Origin: Spongiibacter tropicus DSM 19543
Lineage (GTDB): Bacteria > Pseudomonadota > Gammaproteobacteria > Pseudomonadales > Spongiibacteraceae
Assembly: GCF_000420325.1 (NCBI RefSeq)
Contig: NZ_ATUS01000004.1
Location: 1 to 64,000 of the forward strand
Length of the DNA stretch: 64,000 nt
Reading direction: 5' to 3'
This document shows, in pieces, positions 26,093 to 36,542 of this stretch. Every line of letters starts with the position of its first letter. The stretch's first letter is position 1. Below the pieces are notes generated by a model. That model searched no databases. It was not told the origin of the DNA and saw only the letters and a program-made list of their open reading frames with translations. Made by a program: the position numbers and the translations under genes.

Positions 26093-26093
26093 G
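26090..26093. other. CATG overlap of divergent start codons (tesA/ybbA)
   Basis: ATG of ybbA occupies 26091–26093 on the plus strand, and ATG of tesA occupies 26092–26090 on the minus strand. Both proteins begin in the expected place for their families, so the two start codons share two bases and there is no intergenic DNA at all. Confidence 0.7.
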
Positions 26094-26765
26094 ATTGAAG
26101 TAGAACGGCTTTTCAAAACGGTTCCCAGCGGTGACGGCGAGCTATGCATACTGAAAGGGATTGATCTGGAAATCAACACGGGAGAGAGCGCCGCTATTCT
26201 GGGACCGTCTGGCTCCGGTAAATCAACTCTGCTCGGGCTGCTGGCAGGGCTCGATATCCCGACCAGTGGCGATGTGAGGCTCGATGGCCAATCACTGGTT
26301 GGCATGAACGAAGACCAACGCGCCGCGCTGCGGGCGCAGAAAGTGGGCTTTGTGTTTCAATCCTTTCAGCTGCTGCCATCGCTGACGGCCCTGGAAAACG
26401 TCATGCTGCCGCTGGAATTGGCAGGCGTGACGTCACCGCGTGAGCGAGCGAGAGCGCTGCTTGCGCAGGTCGAGCTGGCCCATCGCGAGCGCCACTATCC
26501 GATGCAGTTGTCTGGAGGAGAGCAACAGCGGGTAGCGATCGCCCGTGCCTTTTCTACCGAACCCGCGATCTTGTTTGCCGATGAGCCGACGGGGAATCTC
26601 GACGCCACGACCGGGGCGCATATCACCGAGTTACTGTTTACGCTTAACCGCGAACGTGGAACGACCCTGGTGCTGGTCACCCACGAGCAGGCGCTGGCGG
26701 ATCACTGTCAGCGGCGTTTCGAAATGAGCGACGGTGAGTTGCGAGAGCAGGCGGTCTGCGCGTGA
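26091..26765 (+). CDS. ybbA: ABC transporter ATP-binding protein, YbbA/LolD-like
   Basis: The 224-aa ATPase has Walker A GPSGSGKST, a Q-loop (FVFQSFQLLPSLTALENVMLPLEL), the signature LSGGEQQRVAIARA, Walker B LFADEPTGNLD and the switch His (VTHEQ). This set is typical of the MacB/LolD/FtsE class, which drives mechanotransmission rather than import. The start at 26091 is preceded by AGGATAGAC. The TGA overlaps the ATG of the permease gene. With the neighbouring permease it forms a YbbAP-type complex. Confidence 0.92.
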   Translation: MIEVERLFKTVPSGDGELCILKGIDLEINTGESAAILGPSGSGKSTLLGLLAGLDIPTSGDVRLDGQSLVGMNEDQRAALRAQKVGFVFQSFQLLPSLTALENVMLPLELAGVTSPRERARALLAQVELAHRERHYPMQLSGGEQQRVAIARAFSTEPAILFADEPTGNLDATTGAHITELLFTLNRERGTTLVLVTHEQALADHCQRRFEMSDGELREQAVCA

Positions 26766-29248
26766 TGTTGGTTGTTAAGCAATTTTTCCGTGGGTGGCGG
26801 GGCGGTGAGTTTTCCCTGCTCTGGGTTGCGCTGGTGCTTGCCGTTGCCAGCGTCAGTGGGGTTGCCGGCTTTGCCGAGCGTTTAGAGGGGGCGATGCAGG
26901 ACCGCAGCCGTGATTTTCTGGCGGCGGATCAGGTGCTCAGGAGCAGCCGACCCATCGACGCAGTACAACTCGACGCCGCAACGTCGGAAGGCTTGGACGT
27001 GGCGCGTATTGTCAGCTTCCGAAGTATGGTCTTTGCCGAAGAGAAAATGCTGCTCGTGGCCTTGCGTGCAGCCTCCGACAATTATCCTCTGCGCGGCGAA
27101 TTAAAAGCCGCTGCGAACGTCTTCACGGATGGGGAGGCGGTGTCGAATGGGCCCGCACCGGGTGAAATCTGGCTGGATTCCCGTGCTTTTGCCCAGCTTG
27201 GAATCTCGCCGGGGGCCAGCGTTGACGTCGGTGAACGGCAGTTGCGTGCCAGCCGTGTACTGGTTGAGGAACCGGATAGAAACAGTGCTCTGAACATCTA
27301 TGGGCCGAGAGCGCTGATGAATCTGCAGGATCTTGCCAGTACCGAGGTGGTGCAAACTGGCAGTGTCGTGAACTACCGCTATCTGTTCGCCGGGGGTTCG
27401 GCAGACTTGCAGCAGTATGTTGCCGCGTTTCCGCTGGGGGTGGGACAGAAATGGCTGTCGGTAGAAGAGAACCAACCGGCTATGGCCGATACGCTTAAGC
27501 GGGCGCGCAGCTACCTGCTGCTGGCGGCCAGTTTGGCACTGGCGCTGTCGGGGGCAGCAATTGCGCTGACCGCTCAGCGCTACGGTCAGCGCAATCTTGA
27601 TGCCGTCGCACTCATGAAAACGCTGGGCGCGAGCCGAGCCCGAATCTTTTGGCATTACCTCTGCCAGTTGCTGCTGGTTTTCGTACTGGCGGCGATGGTT
27701 GGCGGGCTGCTGGGGGAGCTGGTCCAGAATCTGCTGCTCGGCAGCCTGGCCGAGCTGGTGGATGCCGATTTGCCACCATCTACGTTCCGCCCATTTATCA
27801 CGGCGCTGCTGAGTGCGTTGTTTTGCCTGCTGAGCTTCGCCATGCCGCCAATTATTGAACTCAGCCGTGTGTCGCCGCTGCATGTTCTGCGGCGACGTCA
27901 GGACGCTGCTGCGGGCAGTGTCATATCGTCGCTGCTACTCGGTTTCGCTTGCATTGCGATACTGATGTTCTGGTACAGCCGCGATGTACTGTTGACTGCG
28001 GCGGTGATGCTGGGCGCGGCCCTGTTGCTGCTTCTATCCGTCGTGGTGGTTGTTCTGATGTTGGCATTGATACGTCGTGTCAGTCAGCGCCTGCCCGGCA
28101 GCGGCCAGCGTTTGGCAGTGTCCGGCATGTATCGGCGGCGCTATAGCAATGCCTTTCAGGCTGGCGGGATTGGTCTGGCGCTCATGGTCTTGTTGAGTCT
28201 GGCGATGTTGCGGCAGGTGCTGTTGAAAGACTGGCAACAGCAGTTAGCCGAGGATACGCCTAATTATTTCCTGGTGAATGTCGCTGCTCAGGAAGTGACG
28301 CCGCTGCGAGAGTTTTTTGATGAGCAGGGCGTGCGTAGCGAGGGCGTTTACCCGATGGTTCGTGGGCGGCTGACGGCGATTGATGGCCAGCCTATGGCTG
28401 AGTTGGACGAAGATCGTCAACGCCATGAAAGCCTGGATCGCGAGCTGAATTTGAGCTGGGCGGAGGAGCTTGGTAGAGACAATACACTGCTCGAAGGGCT
28501 GTGGTGGCCTCAGTTAGGGGCGTGGCAGAGCCGCTCGCGCCTGCCGGTTTCTGTCGAGGAAGAGCTGGCCAGTGGGCTGCGTCTGACGCTAGGCACGCCG
28601 TTACAATTCAATATTGGCGGCCAGTTGCTGGAGGCGGAAGTCAGCAGTATTCGCAGCCTTAATTGGGCAAGTATGCGGCCTAATTTCTATTTCGTGTTTC
28701 CGCCAAACAGTCTGGAAAACTTTGCCGGTAGCTATATCAGCAGTTTTTATCTGCCAGAGGAGCAGCGTCAGCTCCTTGTGGACCTGCTGGCGCGATTCCC
28801 AACGATGACGCTGATTGAAGTCGGGGCCCTGCTGGAGCAGATTCAGGGCGTGGTCGGCCAGCTTACGTCAGCCATTGCCGTGGTGCTCTGGTTGGTGCTG
28901 GTCTGCGCCTTGTTAATCACGGTGGCCAATGTGCAGCTCAGCTTTGCCCTGCGCAAGAAGGAAAATGCGCTGCTGCGGAGTCTTGGCGCCAGTAACCGCT
29001 TTCTGCGGCGAGTGCTGCTGGGCGAGTTCGCTCTGCTGGGCGCCCTGGCGGGAACGTTGTCCGCGGTTGGCGCCAACATATGTGTGGCGGCTGTACAGTA
29101 CTGGGCGCTCTCGATGTCGCCAGTGTGGTACTGGCAGATGCTGCCGATTGCCGTGCTTATCGGGGGGCTGCTGTTGGCGGGGCTGGTGTGGTTGACCAGT
29201 CGGCAGCTGCTGATCAGTTCGCCGCTGCAGTTACTTCGCAGTGAGTGA
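26765..29248 (+). CDS. ybbP: ABC transporter permease, YbbP-like (FtsX family)
   Basis: The 827-aa membrane protein has an N-terminal TM helix, a large periplasmic domain, four further TM helices near residues 240–430, a second periplasmic domain, and a final FtsX-like TM set (QLTSAIAVVLWLVLVCALLITVANVQLS). The duplicated FtsX layout of about 800 residues is that of YbbP. YbbAP complexes hydrolyse ATP to move hydrophobic molecules or lipids through the envelope together with TesA-type hydrolases, consistent with the divergent tesA. ATG 26765 fits a TGATG junction; a GTG at 26762 is possible. Confidence 0.92.
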   Translation: MLVVKQFFRGWRGGEFSLLWVALVLAVASVSGVAGFAERLEGAMQDRSRDFLAADQVLRSSRPIDAVQLDAATSEGLDVARIVSFRSMVFAEEKMLLVALRAASDNYPLRGELKAAANVFTDGEAVSNGPAPGEIWLDSRAFAQLGISPGASVDVGERQLRASRVLVEEPDRNSALNIYGPRALMNLQDLASTEVVQTGSVVNYRYLFAGGSADLQQYVAAFPLGVGQKWLSVEENQPAMADTLKRARSYLLLAASLALALSGAAIALTAQRYGQRNLDAVALMKTLGASRARIFWHYLCQLLLVFVLAAMVGGLLGELVQNLLLGSLAELVDADLPPSTFRPFITALLSALFCLLSFAMPPIIELSRVSPLHVLRRRQDAAAGSVISSLLLGFACIAILMFWYSRDVLLTAAVMLGAALLLLLSVVVVVLMLALIRRVSQRLPGSGQRLAVSGMYRRRYSNAFQAGGIGLALMVLLSLAMLRQVLLKDWQQQLAEDTPNYFLVNVAAQEVTPLREFFDEQGVRSEGVYPMVRGRLTAIDGQPMAELDEDRQRHESLDRELNLSWAEELGRDNTLLEGLWWPQLGAWQSRSRLPVSVEEELASGLRLTLGTPLQFNIGGQLLEAEVSSIRSLNWASMRPNFYFVFPPNSLENFAGSYISSFYLPEEQRQLLVDLLARFPTMTLIEVGALLEQIQGVVGQLTSAIAVVLWLVLVCALLITVANVQLSFALRKKENALLRSLGASNRFLRRVLLGEFALLGALAGTLSAVGANICVAAVQYWALSMSPVWYWQMLPIAVLIGGLLLAGLVWLTSRQLLISSPLQLLRSE

Positions 29249-29268
29249 CTGCAGGGGGGCGCCTTTGC

Positions 29269-29934
29269 TCACTGCTCGGGCGGGTAGGGTGTTGCTTCGC
29301 TGGGGAGATTCGCGATGAAGCTTGGATCGGTACACAGTCCGGCTATCATCATGCGCATCGACTTTTCCGCCTGCAGGTGCAGGTCGCGGTGATAGCCGTA
29401 GGTGTCCGCGTGGTCGAGCATCAAGGTGGTAACACCGTGAACGGCAGCCCACACCGTATGGGCAATCGACGCGACATTGTCTAATGCTCGCAGTTCGCCA
29501 TTATTGAGGCCGCGTTCAACGCCCGCTCTGACTTTGTAGATCGCCTCCCGTCCTGCGGCAAACAGCTCGGGGTACTGGTTACGCGGCTGGAGCGCAGGTC
29601 CGAACATCAGGTGGAACAGCTCGGTGTGCTCGCGGGCGAATTTGACATAGGCCAGGCCGAAGTAGAGAAGGCTTTTGTCGGCACGGGGCTCATCTTGACT
29701 GGGCTTGCTCATTTCGAAGAAGCGTTTAAACCCCTCGGTGGCGAGCGCGGCGAGCAGGGCGTTTTTGTCGCGAAAGTGGCGATAAGGTGCCGTTTGCGAC
29801 ACGCCAATTTCTCGTGCCAGTGCGCGCAAACTTAAATCGCTGACGCCATTATCCACCAGGTGCTTTTCCGCCAGCTCCATCAGTTCTTGACGAAGGTTGC
29901 CGTGGTGATAACTCGATGAGGTTTGTGTAGCCAT
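29269..29934 (-). CDS. TetR/AcrR-family transcriptional regulator
   Basis: The 221-aa repressor-type protein has a TetR helix-turn-helix (LSLRALAREIGVSQTAPYRHFRDKNALLAALATEGF, about residues 33–68) and a WHG-type C-terminal domain (VWAAVHGVTTLMLDH) common in regulators of lipid or drug genes. It is divergent from the SDR gene with a 217-base gap, the natural place for its operator, although no clean palindrome could be recognised there by eye. It converges on ybbP. Confidence 0.88.
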   Translation of the reverse strand: MATQTSSSYHHGNLRQELMELAEKHLVDNGVSDLSLRALAREIGVSQTAPYRHFRDKNALLAALATEGFKRFFEMSKPSQDEPRADKSLLYFGLAYVKFAREHTELFHLMFGPALQPRNQYPELFAAGREAIYKVRAGVERGLNNGELRALDNVASIAHTVWAAVHGVTTLMLDHADTYGYHRDLHLQAEKSMRMMIAGLCTDPSFIANLPSEATPYPPEQ

Positions 29935-30151
29935 GTGTTTACTTCTGTACCAGTGCAGTGGGCAATGTTGACAGCGATCCGCAGCCTTGTCATCTATTTT
30001 TCATGATGTCGGCGGAATTGCGTGAGAACCGTGATTAATCCCGACGTTTGCCTCAAATTTCAAGCAGGTTTCCGACGAGTGACGTTTGATTTCGCGGTGC
30101 AATATACTCCTTCTGGCATACTGTTGAGAGTACACCGAACGAGGTAATTGC

Positions 30152-30943
30152 ATGGATTTACAGCTAAGAGACAGAGTTTATCTGGTCGCGGCCGGAAGCC
30201 GGGGCTTGGGTTATGCCATCGGACGACAGCTGGCTCTGGCGGGAGCGCGCGTCGTGCTCGGCAGCCGCAATATTGAGGATGTTGAGGCGGCGGCCCGGCG
30301 CCTGTGTGAAGAGTGTGGCAGTGTGGTAAGTGGGGCCTCGCTGGATATGAGCGATGCACAGAGTATCCAGCGTTGGGTGGCAGAGGCCGAGGAGCGCTTC
30401 GGACGAATTGACGGTGTACTGGTTAATGCTGGCGGTCCGCCGCCCGGCGGTTTCGATGATTTTGACGACGCGGCGTGGCAGGCTGCTTTTGAGCTGACCT
30501 TAATGAGTGCCGTGAGGCTGGTGCGAGAGGCCTTACCGGCATTGCGTCGCTCGGATGCGGCGTCGATCTTGATGTTGACGTCCTCATCCGTGAAGGAACC
30601 CATCGATATATTGCTGCTATCCAATGTGATGCGATCCGGTGTGAGCAGCCTCGCCAAGAGCCTGAGCCGCTCGCTGGCCGCCGAGGGTATTCGTGTCAAT
30701 AATCTGATACCGGGCCAGATCTATACCGATCGCATAAAGGCGCTGGACGCCAAACTGGCGGAGACAAATGGCGTAGATGTCAGCGAGCAGCGAGCCAGCA
30801 ACGAATCGCTGATCCCGCTGGGGCGCTATGGAGACCCGGAGGAGTTTGGCAAAGCCGGTGCATTCCTGTTGTCGCCCGCTGCCAGCTATATTACCGGCGC
30901 ATCGCTAGTTGTAGATGGCGGCACGATGAAATCCCTGTTCTAG
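30152..30943 (+). CDS. SDR-family oxidoreductase lacking the usual Tyr/Lys
   Basis: The 263-aa protein has the Rossmann opening (AAGSRGLGYAIG, residues 13–24), the NAGG motif (NAGGPPPGG), a Ser in the catalytic position (TSSSV) and the C-terminal PG... GQIYTDRIK and ASLVVDGG of SDR enzymes. The YxxxK catalytic pair is replaced by SNVMR: Ser157 stands for Tyr and Arg161 for Lys. Known SDR subgroups carry such changes, so it may be an atypical reductase or a non-catalytic binder. GAGG precedes the ATG. It may be controlled by the divergent TetR gene. Confidence 0.85.
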   Translation: MDLQLRDRVYLVAAGSRGLGYAIGRQLALAGARVVLGSRNIEDVEAAARRLCEECGSVVSGASLDMSDAQSIQRWVAEAEERFGRIDGVLVNAGGPPPGGFDDFDDAAWQAAFELTLMSAVRLVREALPALRRSDAASILMLTSSSVKEPIDILLLSNVMRSGVSSLAKSLSRSLAAEGIRVNNLIPGQIYTDRIKALDAKLAETNGVDVSEQRASNESLIPLGRYGDPEEFGKAGAFLLSPAASYITGASLVVDGGTMKSLF

Positions 30944-30979
30944 CGACATGCCTTGGCGGTCAGGGCGAGGGAGGAAGGT

Positions 30980-32707
30980 CTACTCGCTCTGCAAGGCAGA
31001 AACACTGCGCAGACCAATTTTGCTGATGCGCTTGCCATCCATCTCGGCGACGGTCCAAATCATCCCCTGCCAGTGAATATGATCGCCCAGTACCGGGCGG
31101 GCAGACAGGCGTTGAGACAGGAACTGAGCCAACTGGAGGTCGGCTTCTTCAGGGCCGACATTGAGGTTATAGAGCATGGCGAGGTCGCCGAGTCGTGCAT
31201 CGGCCTGAAGAATAAAGTCGCCGAAAAAGCGCATATCCAGACCTTGCTTCGGTGCCTCGCTGAACAGCTTGCCGAGGGCAGGGAGGTCACTGTCTTTGCC
31301 GATGACACAGAGAATATCGCCAGCCAACAGCAGTGTGCTGCCGCTCGGGTGCAGTAGCTGTTTGTTGCGGAAAAGCGCCGCAATGCGTGTGCTGTCCGGC
31401 ATATGGAGTTGACGCAGTGGTTTGCCGATATACCATTTTTCTGCCGCCAAGGTGTAGATGAACAGCTCCCACTGGCTGGCGACGTGGACTTCTAAGCCCA
31501 CGCGCGATACGGGGGATGGCGATGCCGGAATGAGGACCTTAGCTCGCTGGGCCGCCCAGCCAAGGCTGCTACCCTGGAGAAGCAGCGAGATCAGCACGAT
31601 GAAGAACGCGACGTTGAAATACAGCTGCGCGTGCTCCAGTCCCGCCATCATAGGGAAAATAGCCAGAATAATCGGTACGGCCCCCCGCAGGCCCACCCAG
31701 GCGACAAAGGCGCGCTCGCGGAGCTGAAAACTTCGAAAGGGCAGCAGGCTAAGCATGACTGCCGAAGGGCGTGCAACGAGAATCATCCACAGGGCGAGTA
31801 CCAGTCCGGGCAGGGCAATTGCCACGAGACCACTGGGGTCAATCAGCAGGCCGAGCACCAGGAACATGGCGATTTGGCTTAACCAGGCCAGGCCATCAAA
31901 CATATGTAAAATGCCGTGGCGGTTTCGCACCGGACGGTTGCCCAACAACAGGCCACAGAGATAGATGGCGAGAATGCCGGACCCGCCCGCGGCGATGGTC
32001 AGTGCATAGATAATCATGCCACCGCTGACTGCAAGCAGGGGGTACAGGCCGTTGGCCAGTTCCATGCGGTTAATCAGCCGCCAAAGCAGGTAGCCGCCAC
32101 CGAGGCCGATTACGATACCCACGCCGAACTGCCAGAGCAGGGTGAACAGCAAACCAAGGCCTATCGGCTGGCCACTCAGCAGTAATTCGATAAGCGTAAT
32201 GGTCAGGAACATCGCCATCGGATCGTTACTGCCGGACTCGATTTCCAGTGTCGCGCCAACCCGCTCGTTCAGGCCGCGTCCCCCCAGCAGAGAAAATACG
32301 GCAGCGGCATCAGTGGAGCCAACAATGGCGCCAACCAGAAGGCCCTCCATCCAGCTCAAATCAAACAGATAGCTGGCTGCGAGTCCGGTGAGGGCGGCCG
32401 TTCCAACGACGCCGACGGTTGCCAGCGACAGGGCAGGCCAGAGCGCTACGCGGAAACTGGCCATGCGGGTTCGCATCCCGCCATCGAGCAGAATAACGGC
32501 CAAAGCCAGGTTGCTGATTAAATAGGCGGCCGGGAAATTGTCGAAGCGAATGCCGCCAGGGCCGTCTTCTCCGGCCAGCATGCCTACACCCAGAAAGATC
32601 AACAGAATGGGAATACCCAGCCGAGAGGAGACCGAGCTGACCAGAATGCTCGCGGCGACCAGGCTCGCGCCGACGAGAAACAGAGTGTTGATACTGGCTG
32701 TGTCCAA
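30980..32707 (-). CDS. cvrA: K+/H+ antiporter, CvrA/NhaP2-like (CPA1)
   Basis: The 575-aa protein has about twelve TM helices of the CPA1 fold ([39 protein letters not shown] with the key Asp), then a cytoplasmic RCK_C (TrkA-C)-like domain (residues about 400–480, [23 protein letters not shown]) and a CorC-like C-terminal domain ([14 protein letters not shown]). This order and length match CvrA/NhaP2 antiporters, which exchange K+ (or Na+) for H+ and respond to nucleotides or osmotic state. Confidence 0.9.
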   Translation of the reverse strand: MDTASINTLFLVGASLVAASILVSSVSSRLGIPILLIFLGVGMLAGEDGPGGIRFDNFPAAYLISNLALAVILLDGGMRTRMASFRVALWPALSLATVGVVGTAALTGLAASYLFDLSWMEGLLVGAIVGSTDAAAVFSLLGGRGLNERVGATLEIESGSNDPMAMFLTITLIELLLSGQPIGLGLLFTLLWQFGVGIVIGLGGGYLLWRLINRMELANGLYPLLAVSGGMIIYALTIAAGGSGILAIYLCGLLLGNRPVRNRHGILHMFDGLAWLSQIAMFLVLGLLIDPSGLVAIALPGLVLALWMILVARPSAVMLSLLPFRSFQLRERAFVAWVGLRGAVPIILAIFPMMAGLEHAQLYFNVAFFIVLISLLLQGSSLGWAAQRAKVLIPASPSPVSRVGLEVHVASQWELFIYTLAAEKWYIGKPLRQLHMPDSTRIAALFRNKQLLHPSGSTLLLAGDILCVIGKDSDLPALGKLFSEAPKQGLDMRFFGDFILQADARLGDLAMLYNLNVGPEEADLQLAQFLSQRLSARPVLGDHIHWQGMIWTVAEMDGKRISKIGLRSVSALQSE

Positions 32708-32772
32708 GCGTGGTCCTTACATGGGCGGGTGATACAGACTTGGCAATAATACCATTTGCGGTGGGCAGAAAT

Positions 32773-32796
32773 AAAAAAGGCCGGCGAGAGCCGGCC
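32773..32796 (-). terminator. Rho-independent terminator of the small lipoprotein gene
   Basis: GGCCGGC (32779–32785) pairs with GCCGGCC (32790–32796) around loop GAGA. The A run at 32773–32778 becomes a U tract on the minus strand. It lies 25 bases past the stop at 32821. Confidence 0.88.
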
Positions 32797-32820
32797 AGCT
32801 GGAGGGTAAACCTTAAAATA

Positions 32821-33039
32821 TTAGTTGCTGCTGTGATCGTCGATTTCGTCTTTTACTTCTTCAACGCCTTCGTTGTAGCTGTCCTTGGCATTCTCAATGC
32901 CCTGGTCCATGCTTTCGCCCATTTCTTCCATCGGTCCTTCGTTGCGGTCACAGGCCGTCAGCAGCGAGGTGCCGCCGATCCCTACGAGCAGCATCAACAT
33001 GACTCTGGCAACAGCCTGCGAATTCATCAGTTTTTTCAT
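32821..33039 (-). CDS. Small acidic lipoprotein of unknown function
   Basis: The start at 33039 is preceded by AAGGAG and gives 72 aa: a lipoprotein signal with lipobox LLTAC (Cys30), then a short helical acidic tail (DRNEGPMEEMGESMDQGIENAKDSY, EEVKDEIDDH). The pattern resembles small outer-membrane or periplasmic lipoproteins seen in many gammaproteobacteria; the function is unknown. It has its own terminator and stands alone, so it is probably an independent, perhaps stress-responsive, transcript. Confidence 0.72.
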   Translation of the reverse strand: MKKLMNSQAVARVMLMLLVGIGGTSLLTACDRNEGPMEEMGESMDQGIENAKDSYNEGVEEVKDEIDDHSSN

Positions 33040-33273
33040 GGCGTAAACGCTCCTTTTTTGCCTTTGACAGGCGGCAGAATTGCCGCAGAGGCCGGGCACA
33101 GAATGCTTGTACCCCGCGCGTTTAATACAGACAGCGATGTTTGTCGTGAATGCGATACAGATCCATCCTGTCTGGGGCTTGTGACTGGTTTACCGCGTCA
33201 GTGTTCCCCGGATAATGGGAGAAGTGTGATGAACTTCAGTCTTTAAGCCATTGGTTCACAAACGTTTGGGCAT

Positions 33274-33300
33274 AAAAAAACCCGCTTGAAGCGGGTTTTT
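33274..33300. terminator. Bidirectional terminator downstream of fdxA
   Basis: A stem of ACCCGCTT (33280–33287) with AAGCGGGT (33289–33296) is flanked by an A run (33274–33280) and a T run (33296–33300), so it can act on both strands. On the minus strand it serves the fdxA transcript, which ends at 33317. Confidence 0.85.
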
Positions 33301-33316
33301 GGTATTCGGAGAGAGC

Positions 33317-33640
33317 TCAGCGCTCAAGATACTGCAGTTTGTCGGGCTTGCCTGCCCATTCCTCAGCATCCGCCGGTGCCTCTTTCATCTCGGTGATATT
33401 CGGCCATACTTCGGCCAGCTCAGCATTGAGCTCGAGGAAGACCTGCTGATCATCAGGCAGTTCATCTTCGGAGAAAATCGCCTCTACGGGGCATTCCGGT
33501 TCGCACAATGCGCAGTCAATGCACTCATCCGGATGAATAACCAGAAAGTTCGGGCCTTCATAGAAACAGTCGACAGGACAAACTTCAACGCAATCCGTGT
33601 GCTTACACTTGATGCAATTTTCACCTACAACAAAAGTCAT
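33317..33640 (-). CDS. fdxA: 7Fe ferredoxin FdxA
   Basis: The start at 33640 gives a 107-aa ferredoxin. It has a Cys cluster near the N-terminus ([18 protein letters not shown]) and a second ([16 protein letters not shown]), the pattern for one [3Fe-4S] and one [4Fe-4S] cluster. The acidic C-terminal extension (about 40 residues) fits the FdxA type. It carries electrons in the cytoplasm. It lies downstream of mutS on the same strand, the mutS–fdxA pairing common in Pseudomonas-like genomes. A long frame up to 33694 is not used. Confidence 0.95.
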   Translation of the reverse strand: MTFVVGENCIKCKHTDCVEVCPVDCFYEGPNFLVIHPDECIDCALCEPECPVEAIFSEDELPDDQQVFLELNAELAEVWPNITEMKEAPADAEEWAGKPDKLQYLER

Positions 33641-33778
33641 TTTTGTCAGCCCCTTACTCTCTGACTGTGAATCGGCAAGCGCGCATTGTAACACCAGTGA
33701 AAATTATCGGTATAGCACAAAGCCTTAACAATAATTTAGGTGTGGCTTATCGGTTTTGTGAATGATTTGCCGGTCAGA

Positions 33779-36343
33779 TCACTTCTTGATCAGCGCTTTT
33801 AACGCATAAAGCTGTTCGAGTGCTTGCCTTGGTGTCAGCTCATCGGGATCGATGGTATCCAGCGTTTCTTCGACGACAGAGGGACCCGTACTGGCGAAGA
33901 GGTCTGGCTGCGGGCCACTGGTCTGGGCTACCGGCCCAATGGCTTGTTTTTCCAGCGCGTTCAGTTTCTTTCTCGCCGCGTGGATGACGGGCTCTGGAAT
34001 GCCGGCGAGTTTGGCAACTTGTAAACCGTAGCTGCGATTGGCAGGGCCTTCTTCAAGCCGGTGGAGAAACACCACGTGGTCCTGATATTCCTTTACGCCG
34101 AGGTGAACATTTGCTGCGCAGGGGTAGTTTTCCGGCAGAACGGTCAGTTCGAAGTAGTGGGTGGCAAACAGGGTAAAGGCGCGCAGCTTGTCCGCCAGTT
34201 CAATGGCACTGGCCCAGGCCAGCGACAGGCCGTCGAAGGTACTGGTGCCGCGCCCGATTTCATCCATCAATACCAAGCTGTTTTCGGTGGCGTTATGCAA
34301 GATATTGGCGGTTTCTGTCATTTCGACCATAAAGGTCGAGCGCCCGCCGGCCAGGTCATCCGAGGAACCGATACGCGTGAATATCTGATCGACAATGCTC
34401 AGGTTGGCGGCTTTGGCGGGGACGAAGCTGCCGATATGGGCGAGCAGCGTAATCAGCGCAGTTTGCCGCATATAGGTCGATTTACCCCCCATATTGGGGC
34501 CGGTAATAATCAGTGTGCGGCGCTGTGGATCGAGGTGGAGGTCGTTGGCAATGAAGGGTTCGTCCAACACGCTCTCTACCACTGGGTGGCGTCCCTGCTC
34601 AATATGCATGGTGCCGTCGTCGTTAAATTGCGGTTCACACAGATCAAGCTGAACGGCGCGTTCGGCCAGGTTACACAGTACATCCAACTCACAGAGTGAG
34701 TGGGCACTGAGCTGCAGGGCACCGAGGTCGCGATTCAGGATATCTAATAGCTCGTCATACAGTGCTTTTTCCCGCGCCAGTGCCCGGCTTTTACTGCTCA
34801 GGGCCTTATCTTCGAATTCTTTCAGCTCGGGGGTAATGAAGCGCTCGGCATTCTTCAATGTCTGGCGGCGGATATACTCAACCGGCGCCTCGCCAGCCTG
34901 TCCACGGCTAATTTCGATGTAGTAACCGTGAACCCGGTTGTAGCCCACTTTCAGGCTGCTCAGGCCTGTTCGCTCGCGCTCGCGCTTTTCCATGTCCAGC
35001 AGAAAATCACCGGCATCACTGCTGAGACTGCGCAGCTCGTCCAGCTCGGCATCGTAGCCGGTGGCGATGACACCGCCATCGCGAATTACCATCGGCGGGT
35101 TGTCGATAATGGCCCGTTGCAGCAATTCAGCGAGTGAGGGGAACTGACTGATCTCGGTGGCCAGTTCGCGAAGGTGTGGCAGTTCCTGAGTACTCAATAG
35201 TTGCTGCAAACCGGGCAGCACTGCCAGCGACTGCTGCAGGCGGGAAAGGTCTCGGGGCCGTGCCGAGCGCAACGCAACGCGGGCCAGAATCCGTTCCAGG
35301 TCACCGATTTGCTTCAGTGGCTCGCGCAAGGCCTCGAAATCATAGTTGTCGATCAACGCGGCGATGCTGCCGCGTCGGGCTTCGAGTACCTCGCGGTCGC
35401 GCAGCGGACGGTGCAGCCAGCGTTTCAGCAGGCGACTACCCATTGCTGTTTGGCAGCGGTCCATTACCGAAGCAAGGGTGTTGTCGGTGCCGCCGCTGAG
35501 GTTGATATCCAGTTCGAGATTGCGACGAGTGGCCGCGTCCATCGCCACGGCCCGCTCGTTGGCATCGTGTTGGAGGCGGCGAATATGAGGAAGCTCACAG
35601 CGCTGGGTATCTTTCACATACTGCAGCAGGCAGCCCGCTGCCGCGATACCGGCGGTCAAACCGTCACAGCCGAAGCCCGCGAGGTCCTGCACTGCGAAAT
35701 GGCTGCACAGTTGCCGGTGGGCGGTGTCGGGCTCAAATTCCCACGGCGGCAGGGGGCGTCGCCCCGGCATGTCGGGCAGCCATTCGCCGCCGAAGTCTTC
35801 AGGAATCAACAGTTCGGCAGGGCGAAGCCGCTGCAGCTCGCTGAGCAGCGTCGCGCTGCTCCCGGGTTCCGAGACGCTGAATCGGCCGCTGCTCATATCC
35901 AGCACGGCCAGCCCTTGTCTGCCGTCCATTTCGCAGCAGGCGACCAGCAGGTTGTCACGGCGCTCGTCCAGTAATGCTTCGTCACTGAGGGTGCCCGGGG
36001 TCACTATGCGGACGACTTTGCGCTCTACCGGTCCCTTGCTGGTAGCGGGGTCGCCTATCTGTTCACAGATGGCTACCGATACGCCTCGTTTAACCAAGCG
36101 GGCTAGGTAGCCTTCAGCTGAATGATAGGGCACTCCGCACATGGGAATCGGCTGGCCGCCGGATTTACCGCGTGCGGTCAGGGTAATGTCCAACAGATCA
36201 GCGGCGCGTTTGGCATCGTCAAAAAACAGCTCGTAGAAGTCACCCATGCGATAAAACAGCAGCTCCTGAGGATGCTGTGCTTTGATCTTCAGGTATTGCT
36301 GCATCATTGGCGTGTGCTGAGCCAGGTCGATGCCTGCATTCAT
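33779..36343 (-). CDS. mutS: DNA mismatch repair protein MutS
   Basis: The 854-aa protein recognises mispairs and starts mismatch repair. It has the N-terminal mismatch-binding domain with the Phe-x-Glu motif ([11 protein letters not shown] of DFYE is the mismatch-wedging residue), connector and lever regions, and a C-terminal ATPase with Walker [14 protein letters not shown], Walker [17 protein letters not shown] and the THYFEL segment. The start at 36343 has GGAG seven bases upstream; an extra frame to 36385 is not needed. It is divergent from recA. Confidence 0.97.
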   Translation of the reverse strand: MNAGIDLAQHTPMMQQYLKIKAQHPQELLFYRMGDFYELFFDDAKRAADLLDITLTARGKSGGQPIPMCGVPYHSAEGYLARLVKRGVSVAICEQIGDPATSKGPVERKVVRIVTPGTLSDEALLDERRDNLLVACCEMDGRQGLAVLDMSSGRFSVSEPGSSATLLSELQRLRPAELLIPEDFGGEWLPDMPGRRPLPPWEFEPDTAHRQLCSHFAVQDLAGFGCDGLTAGIAAAGCLLQYVKDTQRCELPHIRRLQHDANERAVAMDAATRRNLELDINLSGGTDNTLASVMDRCQTAMGSRLLKRWLHRPLRDREVLEARRGSIAALIDNYDFEALREPLKQIGDLERILARVALRSARPRDLSRLQQSLAVLPGLQQLLSTQELPHLRELATEISQFPSLAELLQRAIIDNPPMVIRDGGVIATGYDAELDELRSLSSDAGDFLLDMEKRERERTGLSSLKVGYNRVHGYYIEISRGQAGEAPVEYIRRQTLKNAERFITPELKEFEDKALSSKSRALAREKALYDELLDILNRDLGALQLSAHSLCELDVLCNLAERAVQLDLCEPQFNDDGTMHIEQGRHPVVESVLDEPFIANDLHLDPQRRTLIITGPNMGGKSTYMRQTALITLLAHIGSFVPAKAANLSIVDQIFTRIGSSDDLAGGRSTFMVEMTETANILHNATENSLVLMDEIGRGTSTFDGLSLAWASAIELADKLRAFTLFATHYFELTVLPENYPCAANVHLGVKEYQDHVVFLHRLEEGPANRSYGLQVAKLAGIPEPVIHAARKKLNALEKQAIGPVAQTSGPQPDLFASTGPSVVEETLDTIDPDELTPRQALEQLYALKALIKK

Positions 36344-36448
36344 AGGTGTTCTCCGCGTTCGGGGCTGGGACAAAGTGAAACGCAAAAGTGTACGGAATGC
36401 GCGAGGTGCTGACCAGCACTCGGCCCGACACTTTTTTACGCTTGGGGA

Positions 36449-36485
36449 TTGACAATCACACTGATGATACTGAGTATATATACAG
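36449..36485 (+). promoter_or_regulatory. recA promoter with LexA (SOS) box
   Basis: TTGACA at 36449–36454 is a perfect -35 hexamer. CTGAGTATATATACAG at 36470–36485 is a perfect CTG-N10-CAG LexA site overlapping the -10 region, so LexA would occlude RNA polymerase. It lies 57 bases upstream of the recA ATG. The -10 is not a clean TATAAT (GAGTAT/AGTATA). Confidence 0.9.
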
Positions 36486-36542
36486 TAATTTTGTGACCGC
36501 TATTTCGCATCTTATTCGTACAACCTTAAGGGCAGAAAAACT

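Noticed and set aside
33103-33246. Small Cys-containing plus-strand frame (MLVPRAFNTDSDVCREC...)
   Set aside because: No ribosome site, 47 codons, no similarity seen, and it sits in the region upstream of the small lipoprotein.
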